From: Burkholderiaceae bacterium
Lineage (GTDB): Bacteria; Pseudomonadota; Gammaproteobacteria; Burkholderiales; Burkholderiaceae
NCBI GenBank assembly: GCA_017997515.1
Contig: JAGOEY010000133.1
Location: 1-5,559, forward strand
Reading direction: 5' to 3'
DNA length: 5,559 nucleotides
Shown piece by piece: positions 1 to 4,724 of the stretch. The notes beneath the pieces are model-generated. The model was given only the letters and a program-made list of their open reading frames with translations. It was not told the DNA's origin and made no database searches. How positions within the stretch are numbered: the first letter of the stretch is position 1; each line of letters opens with the position of its first letter. The position numbers and the translations under genes are program-made.

Positions 1-407
1 CCCACCAGCATCAGCGCAGCAGGAATCATCAGCCAGAAGCTGAAGTTGTTCATGCGGGCAAAGGCCATGTCAGACGCGCCAATTTGCAGCGGCAGCATCC
101 AGTTCGCAAAACCGACGAAGGCCGGCATGATCGCGCCGAACACCATGATCAGGCCGTGCATGGTGGTCAGCGAGTTGAACAACTCGGGGTTGACCAGCTG
201 CAGGCCGGGCTGGAACAGCTCGGCACGGATGATCAGCGCCAGAATGCCGCCGATCATCAGCATCGTGAAGCTGAACAGCAGGTACAGCGTGCCGATGTCT
301 TTGTGGTTGGTCGCAAACACCCAGCGGCGCCAGCCAGTGGGCGCGGCATGGTGATCGTGGTCGTCGTGCGCATGGTCATGGCCATGGTGGTCGAGAACTG
401 CACTCAT
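1..407 (-). CDS. ctaD: Cytochrome c oxidase subunit I, N-terminal part (cut by the window edge)
   Basis: Catalytic subunit of an aa3-type cytochrome c oxidase in the inner membrane, which reduces oxygen to water at a haem a3-CuB centre and pumps protons. Only the first 135 residues lie in the window. The ATG is well supported: an AAGGA ribosome site sits 6 nt upstream. Residues 26-40 hold the family hallmark WRRWVFATNHKDIGT. The first membrane helix is about residues 39-61. TTMHG at 81-85 supplies His84, expected to be a ligand of the low-spin haem a. A second helix spans roughly 85-105, followed by the conserved NWMLPLQIGASDMAFARMN. Residues 7-20 form a very His- and Asp-rich tail (8 His). 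The gene lies 39 bp downstream of subunit II on the same strand, so the two are almost certainly co-transcribed. Identity is very secure; the rest of the protein (CuB ligands, proton channels) is outside the window. Confidence 0.97.
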   Translation of the reverse strand, partial: MSAVLDHHGHDHAHDDHDHHAAPTGWRRWVFATNHKDIGTLYLLFSFTMLMIGGILALIIRAELFQPGLQLVNPELFNSLTTMHGLIMVFGAIMPAFVGFANWMLPLQIGASDMAFARMNNFSFWLMIPAALMLV

Positions 408-413
408 TTTTAT

Positions 414-418
414 TCCTT
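414..418 (-). promoter_or_regulatory. Ribosome binding site of ctaD
   Basis: AAGGA on the minus strand, 6 nt before the ctaD ATG. It fixes the start of subunit I and confirms that ctaD is translated independently of coxB, whose stop codon is 39 bp upstream. No terminator-like hairpin lies in the spacer. Confidence 0.75.
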
Positions 419-446
419 GGGGTCTATTCGGTTTGGCGACTGCAGA

Positions 447-1616
447 TTACTGGGCACGCAGCGGTCCGACTTCGGAGGGCTGCACCAGTTGTCCCGTCTT
501 GTTGGACCAGCTGTTTTTGGTGAATGTCACAACGGCTGCAATGTCCGTGTCGCTGAGCTGCTTCCACGAAGGCATCGCTCCACCAGCCTGGCCTTTGAGC
601 AGCACCAAGATTTCACGTGCGTGGTCAGGGTCCAGCACAACAACGTCACCGTCCAGTGCCTTGATCGGGCCAGCGCCCTTGCCGTTGGCCTGGTGGCAGG
701 CTGCGCAGTTGGCGGCGTAGACCTTTTCACCACGGGCCATCATGTCGGGCAGTGTCCAGACCTTGGAGGGGTCGTCCAGCTTGGCAGCGGCAATCTTGCG
801 CTGGCCTTCGACCCAGGTGGTGTATTCGGCGGCCGTCACCACTTTCACGTGGATCGGCATGTAGGCGTGTTCCTTGCCGCACAACTCGGCGCACTGGCCG
901 TAGAAGTCGCCGGTTTTTTCGGCGCGGAACCAGGTGTCGCGCACAAAGCCGGGGATGGCGTCTTGCTTGATACCAAACGCGGGCACCATGAAGGCATGGA
1001 TCACGTCGTTGGCGGTGGTGATGATGCGGATCTTCTTGTCCACGGGCACCACCAGCGGGTTGTCCACCTTGAACAGGTAGTCCACGGGGATGTCACCCTT
1101 GGCACCGTTGTTGGACATTTCGCGGTGGCTGCTGTCGAGCGTGGAGATGAAGCTCAGGCCTTCGCCTTCACCCTTGAGGTAGTCGTAACCCCACTTCCAC
1201 TGGTAACCCGTGGTTTTGATGGTGAGGTCGGAGTTGGTGGTGTCTTTTTGCGCAACCAGCACCTTGGTGGCTGGCAGGGCCATACCGATCACGATCAGGA
1301 ACGGGGCCAGGGTCCACAAAATTTCGACCGTGACCGACTCGTGGAAGTTGGATGCCTTGAAACCCTTGGATTTGCGGTGTTTCCAGATGGAATAGAACAT
1401 CACCGAAAACACTGCGACGAAGATCACCGTGCAGATGACCATCATGCCCATGTGCAGCGAATACTGCGCCTCGGAGATTTTGGTCACACCGGTGGGCAGG
1501 TTGAGCTGGCGTACGCCGGGCCCGCCTGGAAGGTCACTGACTGCGTGTGCCGCCGTGCCGAGCCCGGAGCCGCCGATCAACAGCAGGGAAGCCAGCTTGT
1601 TGGTAATGCTCTTCAT
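447..1616 (-). CDS. coxB: Cytochrome c oxidase subunit II with C-terminal cytochrome c domain
   Basis: Electron-entry subunit of the oxidase: it receives electrons from cytochrome c and passes them through CuA to subunit I. The protein is 389 aa from the ATG. Residues 1-25 look like a signal peptide (basic start, hydrophobic core, AHA cleavage site). Two membrane helices lie at about 55-77 and 100-123. The aromatic stretch YQWKWGYDY at 138-146 is typical of the family. CuA ligands are all present: His207, Cys242, Glu244, Cys246, His250 and Met253. A fused haem c domain follows, with CAACH at 304-308 and Met348 in GGAMPSW as the likely axial ligand. This gives a caa3-like architecture, known from other betaproteobacteria. 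An in-frame GTG at 1625 would add three residues (MNT). I prefer the ATG because it gives a normal signal peptide; an AGAAG is 12 nt upstream of it but only 3 nt from the GTG. It ends in TAA, followed closely by ctaD. Confidence 0.96.
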   Translation of the reverse strand: MKSITNKLASLLLIGGSGLGTAAHAVSDLPGGPGVRQLNLPTGVTKISEAQYSLHMGMMVICTVIFVAVFSVMFYSIWKHRKSKGFKASNFHESVTVEILWTLAPFLIVIGMALPATKVLVAQKDTTNSDLTIKTTGYQWKWGYDYLKGEGEGLSFISTLDSSHREMSNNGAKGDIPVDYLFKVDNPLVVPVDKKIRIITTANDVIHAFMVPAFGIKQDAIPGFVRDTWFRAEKTGDFYGQCAELCGKEHAYMPIHVKVVTAAEYTTWVEGQRKIAAAKLDDPSKVWTLPDMMARGEKVYAANCAACHQANGKGAGPIKALDGDVVVLDPDHAREILVLLKGQAGGAMPSWKQLSDTDIAAVVTFTKNSWSNKTGQLVQPSEVGPLRAQ

Positions 1617-1660
1617 CGTATTCACTTGCTTCTAAGTATCAATTAACCAATCTTCACATG
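1617..1660 (-). promoter_or_regulatory. Possible internal promoter and leader before coxB
   Basis: The 97-bp gap between the DUF2244 stop and the coxB ATG ends in an AT-rich patch, unusual for this GC-rich window. On the minus strand it contains GATACT (1639-1634), which resembles a -10 box and is followed by AGAAG. I could not find a convincing -35 hexamer 16-18 nt upstream. It may give extra oxidase transcription beyond any promoter ahead of the DUF2244 gene. This is a weak call. Confidence 0.25.
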
Positions 1661-1713
1661 GGCGACGGGGCCAACCCCTCCAGCGCCAACATGCAAGCAC
1701 CTAAATTCCTGGC

Positions 1714-2190
1714 TCAGGCGTGGCGCAGTGCCATCCTGATCTCACGGGCCAGCGCCGACCGCAATTCGGGCAACACATACCGCCCCACTTCAACCGACCG
1801 ACCCTGGGCAGACAACTGGATCAGCGACCTGCCACCGTTTTTGGGCTCCACACGGACCCAGTCCCGGTTGAACTCTGCCCGCTGCAGCCTGCCACCACTT
1901 TCCAGCTCGACCACCAGCCGCGACCCTTCGAGCGAAATCCGCTCGCCGTCGGACGCATGCCGCGCAAAAACCCAGAACGCCACACCCACCGCCACCAGCT
2001 CCAGCCCGACAAAAGGCATGACCAGCACCGCCCCTTGTGACCAGAACACCGCACCAATTCCCAGTGACACCAGGCACAGCGACAGGTACAACCCGCCCAG
2101 TTGCGCTGGAGAAACCGAACAATTGCGCCGCAAAAACCACTGGATGTTTTGACCCGACACAGTGGCAAAGCGAAATACGAAGTTAGGCAT
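1714..2190 (-). CDS. DUF2244 domain integral membrane protein
   Basis: Small membrane protein of 158 aa of unknown biochemical function, matching the DUF2244 family by pattern. The family-like motif FLRRNCSVSPAQL is at 19-31. Two hydrophobic helices follow at about 32-50 and 54-76, then FARHASDGERISL at 75-87, and a soluble C-terminal half rich in beta-type sequence ending in a basic helix (ALAREIRMALRHA). Members of this family are often encoded next to cytochrome oxidase subunit II genes, as here, where coxB starts 97 bp downstream on the same strand. A role in oxidase assembly or membrane insertion is an inference from position only. I chose the ATG at 2190 because the family homology seems to begin close to it. 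In-frame GTG codons upstream (up to 2277) would add up to 29 residues of unremarkable, Pro- and Trp-rich sequence. No clear ribosome site precedes the ATG, so the exact start is less certain than the identity. Confidence 0.87.
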   Translation of the reverse strand: MPNFVFRFATVSGQNIQWFLRRNCSVSPAQLGGLYLSLCLVSLGIGAVFWSQGAVLVMPFVGLELVAVGVAFWVFARHASDGERISLEGSRLVVELESGGRLQRAEFNRDWVRVEPKNGGRSLIQLSAQGRSVEVGRYVLPELRSALAREIRMALRHA

Positions 2191-2301
2191 CGGTGGCGCC
2201 CACAAAAATTGCCATGGCACACCAGCAAACGCCCCAAACCAGGGCCTCGGACCTTTGCTGCGCAGCGCGAAAAACACGGAAACCCCATGTCCAACGCCAA
2301 T

Positions 2302-2324
2302 AACCCGCGATTGTAGCGCGGGTT
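2302..2324. repeat. Perfect 8-bp inverted repeat with 7-nt loop
   Basis: AACCCGCG at 2302-2309 is the exact complement of CGCGGGTT at 2317-2324. On the minus strand the loop contains TACAAT. The right arm is shared with a second, competing inverted repeat (2316-2343). It could be an RNA hairpin, a terminator stem or an operator around a promoter. No U-run follows on the minus strand, so a simple intrinsic terminator is not obvious. Confidence 0.7.
2310..2315 (-). promoter_or_regulatory. Candidate -10 box (TACAAT) of the DUF2244-cox cluster
   Basis: TACAAT read on the minus strand differs from the sigma-70 -10 consensus at one position and would start transcription near 2303, giving a leader of about 110 nt to the DUF2244 ATG. 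The hexamer 17 nt upstream (GGTTCG) is a poor -35 match. The box sits in the loop of a perfect palindrome, which may be a binding site for a regulator. Confidence 0.35.
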
Positions 2325-2343
2325 CTCCTACACGAACCCGTGC
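2316..2343. repeat. Second inverted repeat (10 bp with one G-U pair), overlapping the first
   Basis: GCGCGGGTTC at 2316-2325 pairs with GAACCCGTGC at 2334-2343 around an 8-nt loop. The left arm contains the right arm of the 2302-2324 repeat, so a single RNA can form one hairpin or the other but not both. Confidence 0.65.
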
Positions 2344-2370
2344 GCCCCACCCATGACACAGGTCAAACGC

Positions 2371-2382
2371 CGGGTAAACCCG
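2371..2382 (-). terminator. Weak terminator-like hairpin after the methyltransferase gene
   Basis: CGGGT and ACCCG form a 4-5 bp stem with a 2-4 nt loop, starting 9 nt past the methyltransferase stop codon on the minus strand. The stem is short and is followed only by GCGTTTG rather than a clean U-run, so efficient termination is doubtful. Confidence 0.25.
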
Positions 2383-2391
2383 CGGTAAAAC

Positions 2392-3288
2392 TCACGGTTT
2401 AGGGGCATGCAACATGCCACGCATGTCCTGCAGCGTCACCACGCTGTGGGATGACAGCCGCACACGGGGCTGTGGCTTGAACGCATGGCCGTAAATGATC
2501 TCGAACGTCAGCGGTAAACGCCCCGCTTCCGCCGCACTGGCCAGGCGCTGCGCCATGGCCTGCTCCAGCCCGTGTCGCCACTGCCGCCCCCGCAACCCTG
2601 CAAAGCGCGCGGGATGCAGGTTGCAGCCGATCTCGCGCAGCTCCTGCAGCAGCCGTGCGGGTGTCTCGAAACTCAGCGTGATCCGCTCCATGTCCATCAC
2701 CGGCTCGGCAAAACCGGCATGCACCAGCATGTCGCCCCAATCGTGCATGTCGGTAAAGGCATGGCCCGCAGGCGGCCAGCCCAGGTCGGCATACAAACCA
2801 CGCAGCTCCCGCGCCGTGTCGGGCCCCAGACAGGAAAACATCACATACCCGTCCACCGCCAGGGCGCGGTGCCACTGGGCAATCAGCGCCTGCGGGTCGG
2901 CCGCCATGTGCAGCGCCATATTGGCCCAGAGCATCTGCACACTGCCGTCGGGCGGCAGGGTGAACTGGGTCTGAGGGCCGGTCCAGCGGGACGGCTTCCA
3001 CCAGGGCTGTGCCAGGGCTGCACGTGCGACCTCGGCCCGGGCAGGGTTGGTCTCGGCGACAAAACAAGTGGCATCGGCAAAACGCTGCGCCAGCAGCCCA
3101 TGGGCCTGCAGCCCGCCCCGCACCGCGTCCCAATGGGCCCAGGCGGCAGGTTTCAGCGTGATCCACTGCAAACGGTCTTCCATGCGGCGCGCCACCTCTT
3201 CGTGCAGCCAGGGCGACAAAGGCGGTGCGGCCTGCTGCCAGCGGGCAGCAGCCACAGGGTCAATCGAGGGAGGAAGGTCGTGGGCCAT
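2392..3288 (-). CDS. BioC-like class I SAM methyltransferase with degraded motif I
   Basis: 298-aa protein resembling BioC, the malonyl-ACP O-methyltransferase that starts pimelate synthesis for biotin. BioC-type features visible are the N-terminal AAARWQQAAPPLSPWLHEEVARRM (13-36), DGSVQMLWANMALHMAADPQAL (114-135, the motif IV region), GYVMFSCLGPDTARELR (147-163), and FTDMHDWGDMLVHAGFAEPVMDMERITL (178-205), ending with TFEIIYGHAF (261-270). What is missing is the glycine-rich SAM loop (normally like LDLGCGTG): the equivalent stretch at 50-60 reads WAHWDAVRGGL. The acidic residue expected after strand 2 may be E79 in VAETNP. It may therefore be a diverged or non-catalytic BioC relative, and I give no gene symbol. 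No other biotin gene is visible in the window. I chose the ATG at 3288; longer frames upstream run antisense into comF. No ribosome site is evident, and a TATACT box lies 14 nt before the ATG. Confidence 0.85.
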   Translation of the reverse strand: MAHDLPPSIDPVAAARWQQAAPPLSPWLHEEVARRMEDRLQWITLKPAAWAHWDAVRGGLQAHGLLAQRFADATCFVAETNPARAEVARAALAQPWWKPSRWTGPQTQFTLPPDGSVQMLWANMALHMAADPQALIAQWHRALAVDGYVMFSCLGPDTARELRGLYADLGWPPAGHAFTDMHDWGDMLVHAGFAEPVMDMERITLSFETPARLLQELREIGCNLHPARFAGLRGRQWRHGLEQAMAQRLASAAEAGRLPLTFEIIYGHAFKPQPRVRLSSHSVVTLQDMRGMLHAPKP

Positions 3289-3302
3289 AAGAACTGGCCG
3301 CG

Positions 3303-3308
3303 AGTATA
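3303..3308 (-). promoter_or_regulatory. Candidate -10 box (TATACT) of the methyltransferase gene
   Basis: TATACT on the minus strand is a near-consensus -10 element 14 nt upstream of the methyltransferase ATG, so the mRNA leader would be only about 8 nt. It overlaps the plus-strand TATATT box of comF. No good -35 hexamer is visible at the right distance. Confidence 0.5.
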
Positions 3309-3310
3309 TT
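3305..3310 (+). promoter_or_regulatory. Candidate -10 box (TATATT) of comF
   Basis: TATATT ends 6 nt before the comF ATG, which would place the transcription start at or next to the ATG (leaderless mRNA). There is no Shine-Dalgarno sequence before comF, in agreement with this. The -35 region is not recognisable. Confidence 0.5.
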
Positions 3311-3316
3311 GACCCG

Positions 3317-4063
3317 ATGCCCCCCAACTGGCTGACCCGCCTGAAAAGCCACACCCGTGCACTGGTTCCCAGCCGCTGTGCGGTGTGCCACGCATGGCCC
3401 AGCACACGGCTGTGTAATGGCTGTGTTGGCCGGTTTGCGCAGCCTGTGCCCCGCTGCGGCACCTGCGCCCGGATGACGGGTGTGCCCGTGGCGCGCTGCG
3501 GAGAATGTTTACGCACACCACCCCCACTTGACGCCTGCCTGGCGGCCGTGGGTTACGAATACCCGTGGTCGGGCTGTATCACCGACTACAAATTCGGCGG
3601 TGACCCGGGCTGGGCCAGCGCCCTGGCCACGCTGCTGCGCAGCACCCCGTGGGTAGAGCCGGCGCTGGAGTCCGCCGACCTGCTGCTGCCCATGCCCTTG
3701 TCGGCCCAGCGGCTGCAGGAGCGGGGCTTCAACCAGGCGCAGCTGCTGGCGCGCGCCCTGTCACCCACCAAAATCGACAGCGGCCTGCTGCTGCGTATCC
3801 GTGACACCGTGCACCAAACCGGCCTGGACCGTGCCATGCGCATGCGCAACCTGCGCGGGGCGTTTGCCGTAGAGCCGCTGCGCGCGGACGTGTTGCGCGG
3901 CAAGCGGGTGGTGCTGGTGGATGACGTGATGACCAGCGGCGCATCGCTGCACACCGCAGCGGCGGTGCTGCGCCAGGCGGGAGTGGCCCACATCACCGGC
4001 ATGGTGGTGGCTCGCACAGAGGCCGGGCGGCAAGATCACGCCATCACAAGCCATCACGGGTGA
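3317..4063 (+). CDS. comF: ComF family phosphoribosyltransferase-like protein
   Basis: 248-aa cytoplasmic protein of the ComF/GntX family, which in naturally competent bacteria is needed for late steps of DNA uptake; its biochemical activity is not settled. The N-terminal zinc-binding part has four CxxC pairs: Cys21/24, 33/36, 47/50 and 61/64. Family motifs follow: AAVGYEYPWSGCITDYKFGGD (76-96), LLLPMPLSAQRLQERGFNQAQLLAR (122-146) and the PRPP-binding loop VVLVDDVMTSGAS (198-210). The start at 3317 gives the usual length and keeps the first zinc pair near the N-terminus; a longer frame upstream would overlap the divergent methyltransferase gene. The last residues (AGRQDHAITSHHG) are not conserved in character and run into a repeat element, so the tail may come from that repeat. 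comF stands alone, divergent from the methyltransferase, and no other competence gene is in view. Confidence 0.93.
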   Translation: MPPNWLTRLKSHTRALVPSRCAVCHAWPSTRLCNGCVGRFAQPVPRCGTCARMTGVPVARCGECLRTPPPLDACLAAVGYEYPWSGCITDYKFGGDPGWASALATLLRSTPWVEPALESADLLLPMPLSAQRLQERGFNQAQLLARALSPTKIDSGLLLRIRDTVHQTGLDRAMRMRNLRGAFAVEPLRADVLRGKRVVLVDDVMTSGASLHTAAAVLRQAGVAHITGMVVARTEAGRQDHAITSHHG

Positions 4064-4177
4064 AGCGCGCACTGCGCCCCCCCTTCCAGTAGACACCGCG
4101 GAACTGGCTTTGCCAGGCCGCTGGTGTCGCCCCCTGCAAGGGGGTTGGCGAGAGCGCAGCGAAGCCTGGGGGTGCGT
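4064..4177. repeat. Intergenic repeat element with stacked inverted repeats
   Basis: Almost the whole comF-trmL spacer folds. GCGCA-C-TGCGC lies at 4067-4077, followed by a run of seven C. A long imperfect hairpin spans 4092-4128: GACACC/GGTGTC, GCGG/CCGC and CTGGC/GCCAG with a TTT loop and small bulges. A third hairpin, CCCCCT-GCA-AGGGGG, is at 4130-4144. The stretch resembles dispersed REP/BIME-like elements I associate with Comamonadaceae genomes; copy number cannot be judged from this window. It may end comF transcription. No transposase or direct repeat flanks it. Confidence 0.65.
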
Positions 4178-4183
4178 CAAAAT
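4178..4183 (+). promoter_or_regulatory. Candidate -10 box (CAAAAT) of trmL
   Basis: CAAAAT ends 7 nt before the trmL ATG and stands out as the only AT-rich patch in the spacer. No ribosome site precedes the ATG, so a leaderless mRNA is plausible. It lies at the right edge of the repeat element. Confidence 0.4.
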
Positions 4184-4190
4184 ACAACCC

Positions 4191-4652
4191 ATGTTCCATA
4201 TCGTCCTCGTTGAACCCGAAATTCCGCCCAACACGGGCAACGTCATCCGGCTGGCCGCCAATACGGGCTGCACACTGCACCTGGTGGAGCCGCTGGGGTT
4301 TTCGATGGACGACAAACACATGCGCCGCGCCGGGCTGGACTACCACGAGTACGCCGAACTGCGCCGCCACGCCAGCTGGGCCGCGCTGCTGGAGGCCGAA
4401 CAACCCGCCGTCGACCGCATGTTTGCCATGACCACACGCGGCACACAACGGGTGCACGACGTGGAGTTTCACCCCGGTGACTGGTTTGTGTTTGGCTCGG
4501 AAACCAAAGGCCTGGCCCCGGAATTACGCGACAGTTTCGCGCCGGGCCAAAGGCTCAAGCTGCCGATGCGCGAAGGCCAGCGCAGCCTGAACCTGTCCAA
4601 CGCGGTGGCAGTTTCCGTGTTTGAGGCCTGGCGGCAAAATAGCTTTGGATAG
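4191..4652 (+). CDS. trmL: tRNA (cytidine/uridine-34) 2'-O-methyltransferase
   Basis: SPOUT-class enzyme, 153 aa (E. coli TrmL is of similar length), that methylates the ribose of the wobble nucleotide 34 in tRNA-Leu isoacceptors using SAM. The N-terminus MFHIVLVEPEIPPNTGNVIR (1-20) and NTGCTLHLVEPLGFSMDDKHMRRAGLDY (24-51) are TrmL hallmarks. The SAM-binding trefoil knot is made by FGSETKGL (101-108) and by LPM at 124-126 followed by SLNLSNAVAVSVFEAW (132-147). The start at 4191 gives the family N-terminus directly; frames extending upstream run through the repeat element and are not protein-like. There is no Shine-Dalgarno sequence. The C-terminus stops soon after the conserved EAWRQ, and its last codons and stop lie in the beginning of the next repeat element. 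All knot motifs are intact, so it should be active. Confidence 0.95.
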   Translation: MFHIVLVEPEIPPNTGNVIRLAANTGCTLHLVEPLGFSMDDKHMRRAGLDYHEYAELRRHASWAALLEAEQPAVDRMFAMTTRGTQRVHDVEFHPGDWFVFGSETKGLAPELRDSFAPGQRLKLPMREGQRSLNLSNAVAVSVFEAWRQNSFG

Positions 4653-4712
4653 CTCCTAAAACAATAGCTGCTTGCGCCCACTGTATAAGCGCCAAGCACT
4701 GTTTTAGCTTAA
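4636..4712. repeat. AT-rich inverted-repeat element between convergent genes
   Basis: The stretch begins inside the last codons of trmL and ends about 13 bp before the ParA stop. TAGCT occurs four times (4640, 4650, 4665, 4705). The core is an imperfect palindrome of TAAAACA/TGTTTTA and TGCTTG/CAAGCA arms, then GCGC on both sides of a loop. Its base composition is far lower in GC than its neighbours. I associate similar AATAGCTGCTTGCGC-type elements with Rhodoferax and Polaromonas intergenic regions, from memory only. Confidence 0.6.
4657..4706. terminator. Bidirectional terminator between trmL and the ParA gene
   Basis: An imperfect hairpin with arms 4657-4677 and 4689-4706 around an 11-nt loop. 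The outermost pairs are TAAAACA with TGTTTTA, so each strand reads into a U-rich 3' arm (TGTTTTA on plus, TTGTTTTAG on minus). The two flanking genes converge on it, which suits a shared terminator. Confidence 0.55.
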
Positions 4713-4724
4713 AAATGCCTTACG

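Larger units (their letters stand above)
2191..2391. other. Gene-free spacer between the methyltransferase and DUF2244 genes
   Basis: About 200 bp without a credible gene. Short open frames here lack ribosome sites and run antisense into DUF2244. It holds a small hairpin just after the methyltransferase stop, three mutually complementary blocks at 2302-2343 and a TACAAT box. It most likely carries the terminator of the upstream gene and the promoter and leader of the oxidase cluster, both read on the minus strand. Confidence 0.6.

Noticed and set aside
84..1646. A 520-codon open frame on the plus strand, antisense to coxB and ctaD
   Set aside because: It exactly opposes two unmistakable oxidase genes. 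Its translation is rich in His, Gly, Val and Gln with no recognisable domain, as expected from the complement of GC-rich codons, and it has no ribosome site.
2191..2277. GTG-initiated extension of the DUF2244 protein
   Set aside because: The added residues are Pro/Trp-rich and unlike the family; no ribosome site is evident. The true start is still somewhat uncertain because the ATG at 2190 also lacks one.
2101..2356. Small plus-strand open frames across the spacer before DUF2244
   Set aside because: They overlap the DUF2244 start antisense, lack ribosome sites and show Arg/Pro-rich composition typical of chance frames.
3047..3316. N-terminal extension of comF on the plus strand
   Set aside because: It would overlap the start of the divergent methyltransferase gene; ComF proteins begin close to the first CxxC pair, as with the ATG at 3317.
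3289..3516. N-terminal extension of the methyltransferase on the minus strand
   Set aside because: It would run antisense through the zinc-finger part of comF. The BioC-like similarity begins just after the ATG at 3288, and a -10-like box lies between.
4110..4190. 27-residue upstream extension of trmL
   Set aside because: It is encoded by the inverted-repeat element, and TrmL proteins begin with the hydrophobic strand right at MFHIVLVEPEIPPNTGN.
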